Shown here piece after piece: positions 13,692 through 26,650 of a stretch of 64,000 bases of DNA. This stretch comes from Phlebiopsis flavidoalba (taxonomy: Eukaryota > Basidiomycota > Agaricomycetes > Polyporales > Phanerochaetaceae): the NCBI GenBank assembly GCA_035772785.1, contig JAOCPU010000002.1, positions 372,001 to 436,000 of the forward strand. Direction: 5' to 3'. Both the position numbers and the translations under genes were made by a program. Within the stretch, counting starts at the first letter, position 1. Each line of letters opens with the position of its first letter. The notes beneath the pieces are model-generated. The model was not told where the DNA came from and ran no database searches. It was given only the letters and a program-made list of their open reading frames with translations.

Positions 13692-16448
13692 ATGTTTTCT
13701 CTCTTTTATGCTCCGCTCTTTGCCTCTGCAGTTCCTCGGCGCAAGCCCCTTCACGCACACAACTTTCACCGACACCTTGCACATGAATTTGAAGCGAGGG
13801 ATGTAGCGTCGACGAACGCCACGAACGCGATGTTACCGTGGACAATGGTCGTAGCTGCCTACGTTTTGCTGGATGGCACGCTGCAAACTTCAGCTCTGGA
13901 CGACGTGAGCTGGGACAAGTACACACCCACTTGATTTACGCGTTTGGGTAAGTCCGTCTCGGAGGCTTTTATTTTTTCTGGCTTTTCTCTGACGCCACTC
14001 TGCCGTCAGTGTTACTGACCCAGCGACTCCCAACAACGTCACCTTTGACCTCGGACGAGACGATGATCCTGCTCACTGTCAGCTCGTTGCCAAGGCCCGC
14101 AACAACACGGTCAAGCGCCATGCTTTCTGTTGGTGGATGGACCGGTGCTCGCGCATTCTCTACCAACGTCGGCTCGTCGGAGAACGCCGCACCGCCTTCG
14201 TCAAGACTATTGTTGACCTCGCGACCAAGTACGACCTCGACGGTGTTGACTTCGAGTACGTGCATCACGAAATTGCCATTTTCCGTTCTTGATGTCTAAA
14301 TTTGTCCTTGTTCCCAGCTGGGAGTATCCCAATGATTGGCCGGAATTGGCTGTAACGCACTCAGCCCCTAACGACACCCTCCAACTTCCTCACACCTTCC
14401 TCCAGGAGCTGCGTTTTCTGACCCCACAGGCGAGAAGCTCGTTCTCTCTGCCGCAACTCCCGTTTTTGCCCTGGAAGGATGAGTCGGGCTCCCCGAGCAC
14501 GAACGTTTCCAGCTTCGCTTCCGTCCTCGATTTTCATCACTGTCATGAAACTACGACGTCTGGGGATCATGGAGCGACTCCGTTGGTCCCAACTCGCCGC
14601 TTAACGACACTTGCGCCGCGACCGCCGATCAGATGGGCAGCGCCGTGAGCGCCGTCACTGGCATGGACCGCCCGCTTGGTATGCCCGCACTTACCAGATC
14701 GTTCTCGTGTGTCGCAAGCTATGGTCACAGTTTCACGGTCACCCCCGATGACGCGCTCGACTGCTCGTCCGACGACGATGTCACTACGTCTCGCTGCCTT
14801 CCCCGCATTCAACAAGAACTCGTGGCCCATGGGTGATGCCTGGGATGGTCTCAGGGCACCGATGTCTGTGGTAACACCGATCCTAAACCCGAGCGGCAAA
14901 CTGGGACTACTGGGGACTTGTTCAAGAACGGCTGGCTTTTTCGCCAACGGCACTGCGCAGCCCCGGCATCGACTACCGCTTCGATGAGTGCAGCCAGACC
15001 GTGAGTTTCGTTTCCAGTTAACACGAAGTTCGGTGCTGAAAATAGTTTTTAGGCCTATGTCTACAACGAGACGTCTCAGATAATGGTCTCGATTTCGACG
15101 ACCCGCCTGCGTTCAAGGCCAAGGGCGAGTTCATCAAGTCCATGGTCTTCGTGGCTTCAACATGTGGGAAATCGGTGGTGACTTCAAGGACACTCTCCTC
15201 GACGCTATCAGCGTTGGCGCAGGTATTGAGGATGAGGATGACAGCGGTGACGACTCTTGCGACGCTGAGACCTTCGAGCTCCGTGCCCGCCCGGTGCTGC
15301 TCCCACTGGTAACCCTGCAGCTACCACCACAGACAGCTCTACCCCCACCATCCCCCCTGGCGATGGTGGCGCTCCTCCGTCGGTGGCTCTCCCGTCTCGT
15401 CCTCCACGGAAGCACGCTACCACGAAGACTCCCGCCGTCGCTGCTGCCCCCAGCCGGACTAGCGCGAACAACCTCGCAAAAACGGCGCAGGCAACATTGG
15501 CTCGAGCTCTCTGTAGTCCGCCACCAAGCCCCACGTGCCGTCGGCGGCCAGCTCTTCTTCCTCGAGCGTTGGTGGTGACGACGACTGCGACGACGAAGAG
15601 CCCTCCGGTCACCACTTCCGTCTCACGCTGCCACTGCCACCACCCCACCGAACGATTCCGGCGACGGTGATCCACGACGACCTGGCGACGACGAACGAAG
15701 ATGACGAGAGAACACCACTTCCGCCGCCCCTGCCGCTACGGCCAACGCCGATCAACAACTCCGGCACGGGGATGACGACGACTGCGATGATGAGAGCTTC
15801 GAGCGCCGTTTCGGCCTCCCGCAACGGCCGCCATCATCCATTGCTTCCTCTTTTCGTGTCGGTCTCCGCCAGCGCAACCCCCCCGTCTCGTCTGTTGTGT
15901 CGTCGTCCATTGCGTTTCGGGAGTCGTTTCGTCTTCCATCGCATCTGCGTCCCGCAGTCTCGTCCTCCGTCGTAGCGTCTACCGACTCCGCTGTCTCGTC
16001 TTCCGTCGTAGCGTCCGCTGTTTCGTCCTCCGCTGCATCCGGATCGTCCGCCGCCTCCGTCGTGTCGTCCTCGTTGCACCCGGGTCCTCTGCTGCTGCCG
16101 CGATCCGGGTCGGCGTCCGCCCTCCTCAGCTGCATCATCTCTCTCTGCTGTTACCGAGGCGGAAGCCTCCACCACGTCGTCGGCCGCGGCTGTATCTGAA
16201 GTCTGTCCGCTACCACTTCCTCGGCTGCCGTCGTATCGGAATCCGTCCGCCACCGCAACGTCCTCGGCTGCTCCAGTTGTATCCGAGTCTGTCATGCCGC
16301 CACCAGATCCTCCCTCCGCCACGACCTCTCCGCGGGCGTCGAGCGCAGATGTGTCTCCTGCGCGGCCTCGTCCCCGGCTGTAACCTCCGCTGCCGCGGCG
16401 ACCGAAGCCGCATCCTCGGCTGCACCGGCAGCCGCCCCCACCTACTGA
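13692..16448 (+). CDS. GH18 chitinase with acidic Cys-repeat and Ser/Ala-rich tail
   Basis: Glycoside hydrolase family 18 enzyme, which cleaves beta-1,4 N-acetylglucosamine chains in the fungal wall or in exogenous chitin. The catalytic barrel runs from about 13870 to 15230. Strand elements include VVAAYV, WDKYT followed by LIYAFG, and the active-site motif DGVDFDWEYP, which is restored across an intron at 14256-14317, so the acid Glu is intact. Further elements are VMNYDVWG-like sequence around 14540, VASYGHSF at 14720, and GFNMWEIGGD at 15160. Other introns lie at 13948-14009 and 15001-15052. After the barrel comes a long low-complexity tail, with acidic Cys motifs (GDDSCD, GDDDCDDE, DDDDCDDESFERRF) and then Ser/Ala/Thr/Val runs to a stop at 16446-16448. 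The start gives a short hydrophobic leader (MFSLFYAPLFASAVP). At least five frameshifts are present. The tail suggests a wall-associated or surface protein (inference). Confidence 0.92.
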
Positions 16449-19400
16449 GAATATCCTCCGGAAGATATACCATTTGAAAGATACCGATGACCCAGGGAAG
16501 AAATTATTCAACTTTAGATCTTGCTAGTCATGACCTGTGCCCGCTTTCGTGCAACATCCACGACGTTGCTCCTTCTTGCACGCCTCGCGTTGACTCGCTC
16601 TCTGCCGTGCCCAGCTGCCGTTTGGTCGACCCTTCGGCTCTGCGCTTCGCTCTTTGTATCATATCCTGTCCTTTCGTCTCGCCTCGCATGATCGACTAGT
16701 TATCAAAGTTGTGTACCGTGTACATAGCGCTGGTCCTTTACGGTGATGGCCTTCCATGGAATGTCATTGAATGACCCTCGAAACTCGGACTTGCCGTCGG
16801 ACATCGGAACTCCGTCGCTGCCCCCTCCGCGACGCGTGCAGAACGTACATCCCCGCGGATGAGCTCACAATCCTGAACCCCAAGCGTAATTGCTCGCGGG
16901 CCACGACGATCGTGGCTGTGCGCGCACCGTCAACTGCCGGTGGCACACATGTCGTGTGCACCGGACGGGGGGGGTGGCGGTGCATCCCGTTCCCCTCGCG
17001 TGGACGCGCCGCCGCAAGCGGTGCACACATTGACCATTTTCGAGGCCCCGATTCGTTGTGCACCCGCGGAGCGGGCGGGCCCAAAAGTTTTTCATGGGCG
17101 CATCAAGGCCCCTCGACGGAAACGGGGCCATGTGCGCCCATGTGCTCGCGCGCGACGCATGGGGGGGCTCTACAGTTTTTGAGTAGTGTTGAACTTTGAT
17201 TTTTTTCCGCTTGGCCAGGGATCAGCTGGGATCAGCCGCCGGCCGCGGCCGCGCCCCGACGCGCCGGGTGGGCCAGCCCAATGCGGCAGGCCAGACCATG
17301 GTGGCGTTGATCGCGTCACTCGGCGCGGGGGGCGCCGTTGGGTGGCCGTGGCGCATCACGACCGCACCTCCATCGACCGTGCCCGCCTCTGGCCGACGCG
17401 GACGCTGTCTCGCCTGTGCCGACGTTCTCCGCGCGTGGTGGGTTGCGTTTAGGCTGAATTACACTGTGTTTTGCTTCTCGAAGGTGCTCGTAGGGCGTAC
17501 CGAGTTGGCACGCCAGTGTGCTGGCGCGACGATGTGCTTCTCGAGCCCCTTCCTCGACTACGCGAGCTCTCCGCGGCGTACTTTGGGAGCCGGAAGCAGG
17601 AAGGCTCAAGCTCATGAAGTAAGCTCTCGCTTTGATGCACCCCGTCGGTCCGTATATTCACTCCGGCCCCGTCGTCTCGGTGTAGGATCCCCGCGTACCC
17701 GAGAGGTCCTTCGCGCGACACAAGAGCACCCGAGCCGCGCAGCGCCGTCCAACCACAGCGGTTAGGCAAGCTACTGGGAGCACAGTTTACGAGTCCTGTT
17801 AGGCAGGGAACCCTCCGCGCGTGATCCTTCTCTGATTTGCGCCCGAAGTACGCCGTAAGTCAAGGCGGTGCACAACGAGGGCGTGCCCCAGGGCACAGGG
17901 CATCCCGCCTTCGCCATATGGCCCACAAGGCGTACTGTGCGACGCCACCGCATTGCGGCGGCGGAAAATTGCAGCGCGTCGGAGCGTGGGGGTTCAAAGG
18001 AGCCTGACGTCCGCTACGCTGTTCGCGATAAGGTGCGCTGCGGTTTGCGTTGGGGCTCGCGCGCAGGAAAAGCTGACTTCTAGGGCCAGATGGTGGATGG
18101 ACGGCACAGGCGCGTCCACGTTTGTGGATGGCGGCTTATTGGCAGCGTGCCCTCCCGCCGCGTATAGAGCGCCGGGCTACAGGCGCAGGCTAACGCGTGG
18201 ACGGCGGGTGGAGCACCCCTGCCGCTGCACCCTGCTGCACCTTGTTCGTGGGTCTTCTAGAATCCACATCGTGCTGTTTGTCTTTCGGACTATTTTGCGG
18301 GTGTGTCCCGTCGGACGTGGCTCCCTGGTGCGCTAGCGCGTACGAAAGGGCCCCCGTCGTCCCCGCAGCGTGCTTTGCACGGGGCACGCCCGGCCCGCCA
18401 GTCGACGCTAGCACGACAGGCTCAATGGTTGTTTTACCGGCCTACCGTATGCGAGAACTTGACCGAAGCCCCGTGCAAATATCTCATCTATTATACCCTC
18501 TAATTTATCCCCGAATTATCCCGCATTGTCTCGATGCGCAGGGCACTTGCTCGCCCGCCATAAAACACCACAGAGACCAGTACTGAGTCGTCGTGCGAGC
18601 TACACATATCTAGGACAGTCCCAGAGACACGCCCGCGCCGCGCAGGCACGGCGCGGGGTGCTGTGACACACCGTCGACGGCATTCTGAGCCCACCGGCCC
18701 GCTGGCACGAGCCGCCCGCGTCTTATACCGACGCAGACAGCGTGCCCCGCACGCCCGCACACCCCCCACTCCAGTACCCCATCGCGCACACAGCCCTGCG
18801 ATGCGCTCGCTGACGAGCAGCGTCGTTTCAGCGATGTTGCCCATATGGGCTTGCCTCGTTTATCATGCAGAGACTGCGCCTCGGACACGAACGAACGCGT
18901 TGAACTGTTGGTGATGGAGAGACACTCGATGCGAAGCGATCAGGAGGTGTTGTGGTCGGTGTATGGTGAGCTGACTGGAAATAGCCCGGGGCAGCCAGTC
19001 GCTCCGACGACGGGCGATGCGTGGTTTGTCGCAAAGTGTGCACTCAGAGCCAATGGGTACGTCGCTCATCTCATTGCATCTCGCTTATGGCGCACGATTA
19101 ATCTGGCTAGAATCACAGAATGCATCGGTGTGAACTGGTAGCTACGCGTACCACCGTGTTTCGAAGGTCACGTAGGGCTGGCTGGCAGTGATGCGGACAC
19201 AGGTCGGAGAGGCAGGCATTAGGCAGGATCGGACTCGTGCAGATGTACGAATGGCAAGAATGGTGCGTCGCATGCACCCTCCGACGCGAACCTCCGCTGA
19301 CGATGACCAAGCCCCCGCGCGCCGCTGACCAAGACGAGGCAGCGGCCCCCCCCGGTGCGTGCGCGCCAGCCCGGGCGACTAGCGCGACGGTGTTCGGGCA

Positions 19401-21499
19401 GCGGCGCCAGCGCGCACGCTGGGTGCTGCCGTAACCGCCGCCGCTCTGCGTGCTTCTGGGCAGAGTGATTGGTCACGCTCCGGGGTCGCGAGTAAGTAGA
19501 TCGCCAGCTCCTGCGAGCCAGATCGCCTGCCCGCGAACCTTGCGCGGGCGCCACACCCCCCTCCGACGCGACGTTGCACCTCTCGGACATTCGTAAGCGC
19601 AGAGTCTGTTTTGCAGCCCTGACCCCAGCCAACCAGTACACTGCCCAACACACAATCTCTATCAAGTTTCGTCGGTATCGCCCCCGGCACCGCTCGGCGT
19701 CCTCCGCGTCCGCCCACTGTCATGCCTATCCCTCTACACACCCTGTGGACGCGTGTGGGCTCGTGTATCCCCACCCTCCGCCGCGTACACCCGCGAAGCA
19801 AGCGCACGCACACTGAGCAGCCCTCCGTGCCCCGTCGGATCAGGCGCCACACACTGCCTCGCTGGGCCATATGGTGCAGACGGCGCGCGGCGCGTGCGGG
19901 GCGAGCACCGGGGCGCGCGCGATGCGTCGCGTGTGGCGGAGGCGCGCGGGTGCGGGCAATGCTCGCTGACGTGGTGGTTTCACGCGCGGCGGCGTGCACA
20001 GGCCCGCTGCGCGTGATGCGCCCTCTGATGCGCCGTCGTCAGGCGGGGGTGCGAGCACATGCTCGCGCGCCAGCGGCGGGTCATGCAATGCAGCGGGGGG
20101 CCCCCGATCGCGCTATTGTGTGTGCTGGGGTATGTGTGGCGTCGCGTGCGTGGGGCGCCGCAGCCTGCGCACCATAGGCGGACGGGCGAGCGTCGGCCGG
20201 ATGAAACGCGCAAGTCAGCGTGCGTCGGTGCTGCTTGGGGCCACCGAGGCGGCACGGGTGCTTCGCGGCGGCCCTGTGTGCAGCTGCCGCAGGGCCGTGC
20301 GCATCTGGGCTGATCACCCTGGGTGTTGTGCATATCGCATCCGTGCTGATGCTCGCTGATGGCGGTGTCGGGCGGGAGCTGGGGCCGGCGGCTACGCGCG
20401 CGGAGGCGGCGGGTTCTGTGATTAGGTCTGCCCGCGGCGCGCTGCGCTGCGCCCCTCGGGGATGGTTAATCTTGATTTCGGGCGAGGGTGCACTTCCATG
20501 CATGCGCGCAATGAAGCGTAGAGGCCCCTTCTGACCCAGGACCAGGCACCCAGGGCGGATAGAAAGGCAATCTCGATGACGCTCGAGGCGTGATCTTGGC
20601 CAACCAAAGTCCCCAGCCGCGCTGCCGGCCGCAAGGAGGACTCGGAGGGGACGGACAGAGGCGAGGCAGGCAGGCAGGGCGCGCTACGCCACACTACCGT
20701 TTCGCGTCGGAGAGCTGGCGAAGCAGAGACTGACGAGGCGGTGCGCCATCGGGCTGATGGACGTGTGGGTCCCGCGGGGCTGAAAATTGCTCAGGCAGGC
20801 GGGGCTCGCCGCCTGCGACGGCGCGAGGGAATAGGCGGGTGTGTGCGTTGGGTGCAGCGATCCGGGGGCGAATGCTGTGCAGGCCCGCGAATATTTCGCG
20901 GATCGGGGCTGGACGACGACGATCGGTCGCAGCCCGCCGGGCAAGGGTGCGCCGTCCGAGGGCCACATGGAGGCCCTTTTGCCGGAGGCCGCTGCACGAG
21001 AACCTCCGAGCGTGCTCTCGAGGCGACGCAGGACTCGCCAATCTTTGCTGCCCAAGCCTGTGCGGGCCAGTCACGGCATCGTCGCGCTGGCGTTTGCGAC
21101 CTGCACCGCTCACGGTGGTGTTCTCTCGCTGATGGCCCGTAGCAGTAAAATAAATATAATTTTGTACGAGTTATTTCGCGCGTGCCAAGCCTGGTCTGGT
21201 GGTGACCTGGGTGTGCGGGCTTGATTAGCCGTGGTGAGAGGGGTGGCAGCTCGAGGATTCATATGATCCTGATCGGGCGCGGCGCTTGTGGGCGGGCGTC
21301 TGGCGCAGGCTGGGTCGCAACTGTTCCGTAGAGCCGTTCCCCAGATCCATACAAGTACTCATGCGTCCGCCGAGCTGCTCTCTGATCTCCACTCCTCCTT
21401 TGTCTGTTCTCGCTCGGGCTCGTCGTCTGGTCGCTCACGACGCTGTCGCACACGCCCTGCTCCTCCGTGGCGTGTACCGATAGTCGCAGTATTCGCGGC
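16449..21499. other. Very GC-rich block without recognised gene
   Basis: After a short 3' region, the sequence from about 16800 to 21250 is strongly enriched in G, C and CpG, with many G or C runs. Frames of 100-200 codons occur on both strands simply because stop codons are rare. Their translations are Ala/Arg/Pro/Gly-rich without motifs, and no spliced gene could be traced. A short AT-rich dip lies at about 18420-18560. Confidence 0.5.
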
Positions 21500-21615
21500 A
21501 CTGCTTTCCCCGTTCCCCCCCCTTCTCCTGTGCGCCCGCAGTCCCTTCTTCACCGCTTCAGCCTGGCCGCCTTCGCTTTTTTCCTTTGGACTATTCTACC
21601 TTTACTAAATTCATA
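21500..21615 (+). promoter_or_regulatory. Pyrimidine-rich core promoter / leader of the Zn2Cys6 gene
   Basis: A C/T-rich tract directly upstream of the ATG at 21616 ends in an A/T-rich stretch. This is a usual form of a basidiomycete transcription-start region. It is inferred from composition and position only. Confidence 0.4.
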
Positions 21616-23990
21616 ATGGCCGAGAAACGGACACAAGCGCAGCCGGTCCCAGCCACCGACGCTCCAAAGGGATAGTATCGGGGTGCGCTCTCGCTCTCGC
21701 AGCTCCACTACGCCCCCCTATACTTACCACATTTGACTGCCATTTCACAGGCAAAAGCGTGGTCTCCGATGCAGAAAAAGGAAAATGGTGCGCACACTCG
21801 CACTCACGTCATTTGAAGTCAATCACTCATATATATGTCATCTCTCCCAGAAATGTCGACGGCGGAAAGCCCGCGTGCCAGCAGTGCAACGAAAGCAAGA
21901 AGGCCGACGGCTGCGAGTACGACGACGGCAAGGGCAATACACCGCACCCCGAGACCCAGCTCATGCGCGAGCACATTGCGCGCCTAGAGTCCAGGATCAA
22001 AGAGCTCGAGTCCTCCTCCGAGCAGACCACGCCCCCGGTCACCCCTGTTCGACCCCCACGCCGCCTCGCCGTACCTCTCAGAGTCCTCGTCCTCCTCGAG
22101 TCACGATTCGCCCGGCGCATTCAGCCTCTCGAACCTCTGCGTCCCCGGTGCCCTTTCTCGGTGGCGTGCTGCTTTTTCCCATCCGCCCGTCGCTCGATAT
22201 CTGATTTCCGGGCACAGACACAGACACTCCGTCGTGGGAAGAGCAATGGGGAAGCCTGAATGTGAGTGCCGAATCAGCCACCACCGCCACACGGGCGCTG
22301 ACGTCGACCTTTCCAGGAGTTTGCCTGCGAATCACATCGCAGATGCCTTTACGCCAGAAGACCCCCCGCTCGAGCTCGCCCAGATGCTGTAAGTCGCACT
22401 CGAAAAAAACCACATAAACACCATCTGACGTCCTGCCAGCCTCGAGATCTTCCTGCCACGCCGCCATCAGTGCGGCCTCGAGCTGCACGTCGGCCGCCTC
22501 CGCGAGTCGCTCTACCAGCCCGGCCCCCCGCATGAACGGCGGCACCCCGTGCTCATGAACGCCATCTACCTCTGGGCGTGCTACATGTCGCGGCCCGGGA
22601 GCCTCGCCGAGCACGAGCCGCTGTACCTCTCGCAGGACGCTCGCCGCGATCCCCGACGCGCTCGCCGCGCCGCGCGCGGCCGTCGACCTCGTGCAGGCGC
22701 AAGTGCCTGCTCGCGGTGTACTTCCTCTCGAACGGGCGCAGCGCGGAGGGCTCCTTCCACGCGAGCGGCGCGGCGGCGCTCGCGGTGCAGTGGGGCACCT
22801 GCACCAGGCGGGCGCGGGCGAGGTCACGCCGGGGAGCGTGCTGGGCGAGTGGGAGCCGCCCGCGTTCCGCCTCGCGCCGCCCGCGGACATCCCCGTGGCG
22901 CAGGGCGAGCAGTGCAATCCTCGTGGCGTTCTGGCAGGTCTACGACCTCGACCGCTGCTGGTCCGTCGTGCTTCGGCTGCGCCCGTCGATCATCCCCGAC
23001 AGGCAAGCACCCCCGCAGCACGATCACGAGCCGTGGCCGCAGAGCATGGAGGAGTAGCGGGAGACGGTGAGTGCGCGCGTGCGCTGTGAGGTATTGTTCG
23101 CGGGCTCATGGTCTCACAGGAGGGCTTTCGATCTCGGCAGTGGGTCGCCAGTCATTTACGGCGTTTTTCATGCATCAGCACAGGTCAATGTCGCCGTGGA
23201 TTCTCGACGGCGGCGTTGCGCGCTAATCGGCGCTGTCGAGCGCTGTTCGAGGTCGCTTTTCCCCCCCCCCCCGTGTGTCGCAGAAGCTGTCCTCGAGCTG
23301 GAACCCCCGTACGTCGCCCCTCATCTGTCTGTCTTTCGAATGCCCTGTCGCTTCATCGTGCACAGGCTGTGCCGTCGTCGACGAACTTCAGCGAGAACTT
23401 CCGCGCGTTCGACGGCACCGTCGCGCGCTTCACGAGGCGTCGTGCTGTTGCCGCTGCATCAGGCGGCGGCGATGCCCGACGACAAGCACATCCTGTACTT
23501 GATCCACAGTCTCGCGCACGACCGCCATGATCCGCCTCCACCAGCCGTTCATCCACCGACGACCAGCGTTCTCAGCGCGACAAGTCCGTGCGCGCCGCCG
23601 GCGCCGTCGTGCTCGTCGTCAAGCACCATGAGCGATGGCCGACTTTGATTTCCTCGACCCGCTCATCGGGTGAGTCCTTTTCCTTTTTCTGGCTCCTGCC
23701 TACGCTAATGGGGAAATAGCACTGCTGGCTGATCGGCCTCGAGCGCGTGCTCAGACATCCGCTGCAGCTCGCCCAGATGCAGAACGCATGGCCGCCGCTG
23801 AACACCACGACGTGCGCAGCGATCCTCGCGACGCCATCCTCTAAGCCCTCAACGACGCTCGGGGCGCGCGCTTCCCGCTCCTCGGTCAGCCACCCCTCCG
23901 CGCCCCCTCCTCTGAGCGCCCTCTGAACTGACGCTCCCAACGCAGGGTACGAGGCCGCCCAAGATGCAGAAGCTGCTCGACTCCGCGTAG
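21616..23990 (+). CDS. Zn2Cys6 fungal transcription factor
   Basis: Nuclear DNA-binding regulator of the Gal4-type binuclear zinc cluster class with a 'fungal specific TF' middle region. The zinc cluster is split by an intron (21788-21850). Exon 2 (from 21751) encodes the first Cys pair and the basic run CRKRKM. Exon 3 carries GGKPACQQC and DGCEYDDGKG, then a short coiled coil (MREHIARLESRIKELES). The regulatory region follows: RRHQCGLELHVGRLRESLY near 22455, LMNAIYLWACYMS at 22551, the CLLAVYFLSNGR helix near 22710, NILVAFWQVYDLDRCWSVVL near 22920, and NFSENFRAFDGTVARF near 23390. The C-terminus (KMQKLLDSA) ends with TAG at 23988-23990. Other introns are 22262-22316 and 22389-22439. Frames shift repeatedly. 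No target can be deduced. Confidence 0.86.
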
Positions 23991-25130
23991 CCACCGGCCA
24001 CCCTCACCACCACACCGCACCCCCACTACCACAAACACACGCGCGCGCATATATGCAACCATCATTCCTCCACGAAACCACGACACAGACTACACGACGA
24101 CGACGTGCTAGGTTTCCCGCACTCGCAGATGCGATGACGACTCGAACCTCGACGCTTCGACGACCGCGGCTGGGCCGCGAGCCCCATCGCTGCGCGATGC
24201 CGGCTGTCCGCCCGATACGAGGCAGCCCACCAGCAGGCGCGGTTTGGGCGGGCGGACAGCCCCCATCCCCCTCGGCCGGCGCCGACATGCCCCGCACGAC
24301 CCCGCACGCACGCACGCACTCGCCTGGCGCGCACCCGCGCCAGCCTAACTACTCACCTTTTCTCTTTGATTTCGCCGTCGCAGAGCACGGACTCGCTTTT
24401 GTCGCAGCATTATCTTCCCTTTCCCCTTCGCCGGTGCCGCGCGTGTGTCTCTTTTTTTTGGTTGGAACAACGGGACCCCACTTCAGACACTTGCTCGTTT
24501 TCCTTGCTTTCAGTTCGTCGCTCTGCCGCTAGCCGTTCGCTTTGTGTGTACACGGACCCCCTTTCATTTTTTTTCGCGCTCTCTCGGACACGGACACTTA
24601 CAGACTTTGCCCATTTTCCCTTTTCTCCGAACTTTGTGTTTCGAAACTTTGTTTCACGGACACGGACATAATCTTGTTTTTGCACTAGCACTGCTATTCG
24701 CCGCACACGGACTAAACTACTACTAAACTATGTACTCTAGATCACCACCACCCCCACCCTACCTACCGCGCATAGACGCTCTTATATGTCGTTATTTTCG
24801 CCCGTATATTCTACTCACACAGTACGTTTTGTACATGGGGCATTTTTGGTTGCATCTTTTCGTTTTTTTCGCGCCCGAGTGCTGTTTTTGGCTTCCTTTT
24901 GCAGAAACGGACTAACTGGCTTTTCACGGACTCATGGACTTTTGGTTTTTGGGCTAGTAAACGTAATCCGGCCCCCGCGCACGGTATGTTTGCGCGCCGT
25001 GGTGCCATGGACACTTGTAACCAGAGAAGAAAAAGAGATTGAAATGTGACGTCGGTTTTCAGCTTAGCTCTTAGGGGATCCTCGAGTTGTGTTTTGGCGT
25101 TTTGGAATCAAAGAAGAAGACCAAAAAAAC
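23991..25130. repeat. T-rich region with dispersed CACGGAC heptamers
   Basis: No gene is seen. Seven exact copies of CACGGAC lie at 24386, 24551, 24589, 24655, 24661, 24706 and 24925, all in the same orientation. They sit between long T and C/T runs, and near variants (AACGGAC at 24906, CATGGAC at 24933) add to the series. Two more exact copies occur at 26034 and 26645. By chance such a heptamer is expected far less than once in this interval. It could be a protein-binding array or an eroded minisatellite. Confidence 0.5.
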
Positions 25131-26650
25131 ATCAAAATTGGATCTCGGACTCTGTTTTGCTGCTTACGAGGACCGTCGAGGCAGCTGCGTCAGGCTTGGC
25201 GCGGATGTCGGGTGTAACGATTGATGCGGGCCACGGTTCTCTGCCGCCACACAAACCAACAGACCTGTACACAATGTGGCGCGCATGCTCCATTACCGAG
25301 ACACGCTCGCCGAACGGGCAAGGACGAGGCGGTGCGGCTCGAGATCCGCCGCCGCCGACCCGAAAAACGCGCCCTTGACACGCCCCGGGAGTCGCATGCG
25401 CCGTCACCACACGACGCACTGGTAGCTGTGGCATCGAGCCTGCCGTTACGAGACCGTGGGTCCCCAGGGCGTAACCCGCTGCTCGGAGCCGCAGGGCTTT
25501 GTGGCGATGTAGGCACTGATCGATGATGCACATCGTATTCCCGCGCTGTCGAGCCGCGGCGGGTTCTCGTGCCCCCGGCGCGAGGGCGGACAACAGATCG
25601 CGAAGAGAAGGCGGGTGGGTGAATGTGTTGAGATGTGTTGTGGTTGTTTGCGGAGCGAGCGGGGGGCACGACAGGAGTACAATGCGTGTGGGTGCGGGGG
25701 CTGCGCGCGAGCACCTGGTTCATCATCATGTGGGTCGCCTGCGGCAGTGATACAACAGTCCAGGCGAGAGTCATGTAGCTGTACGCGGCGAGCGAGAACG
25801 TGATTAATGGGCGTGAAAGACGCTAATGCGCAGATGAACGCGCCTATACAGACCACGGAGAGATGCTGCTAACGCGCAGATGGGCGCGCAATGTATACGC
25901 TGCGTAACGGTACTCTGTTTGCATTTCAGGAACGTAACGCTATCATGTACGCGCGATTGCATCCGTCTACGTAAATGATTCTGCGACGCGTCATGAACAA
26001 GTAAACATGAGCCCAAAAACTCTGTACTCACAGCACGGACCCATACTCATCAGTAGCGTCGCCCTGAGTCACCAGACTCGGGCTGACGTACACACATGAG
26101 TCCATTTCCGATCCATTGGCCGCATTGTACCATTCACAAAACAATACGCCAGTCCAGCCGCGATCAGCCATGGCCGGACACCTGTCGGGTAGCTCTGCAG
26201 GACGTACGCAGATAAGAATACGGTTCAGCTCGCGTTGACGGCGAGTGAAGGCCGCGTCATGAATCCATCTGCACAGCACGGTTCCTGGTCTTCGTCCGCC
26301 TTGACGACGTCGAGTACATAATCGCGACACGGGTGCATATGCTTCGCAATATACTGCAGCAGCTGGTGCGCGGGAAGGAAGGGCTTCACGGACTCTCTGG
26401 GCAGGCGTCGTCCAGAAGGTAGAACACAGAACACCACGGGAATAAACCAGCACCGCGCCGCACGCCGTGCACATCCGAGTGCAGCCGACGCGAGACAGAC
26501 ACTGCGTGCTGGCATCCGAAGCGGGCCGCGCTGTCCCCCAGAGCGCATGCAAGGAAAAAATAAATTCGTGGTACACCGCGTAAAGCGCCTGCGCGCACTT
26601 CGCGGCCGCAAAATAGGCTTCATCCACGCGCGCGGGCGGGCAGCCACGGA
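25131..26650 (-). CDS. Hypothetical protein, possibly membrane-bound
   Basis: A chain of GC-rich minus-strand frames looks more like coding sequence than its surroundings. One segment near 26340 reads LPAHQLLQYIAKHMHPCRDY. Hydrophobic stretches occur near 26200-26120 (TVFLSAYVLQSYPTGVRPWL) and near 25790-25720 (YSYMTLAWTVVSLPQ). These could be membrane helices of a multi-pass protein such as a fungal acyltransferase, but I do not recognise a signature, and frame changes prevent a full model. Start, stop and family are all uncertain. Confidence 0.25.

Noticed and set aside
15834..16511. 225-codon minus-strand Gly/Arg/Asp-rich frame
   Set aside because: Antisense to the Ser/Ala-rich chitinase tail, where stops are rare on both strands.
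22078..22917. 279-codon minus-strand frame
   Set aside because: Lies antisense to the conserved middle region of the Zn2Cys6 factor; Arg/Ala/Pro composition follows from the GC-rich coding strand.
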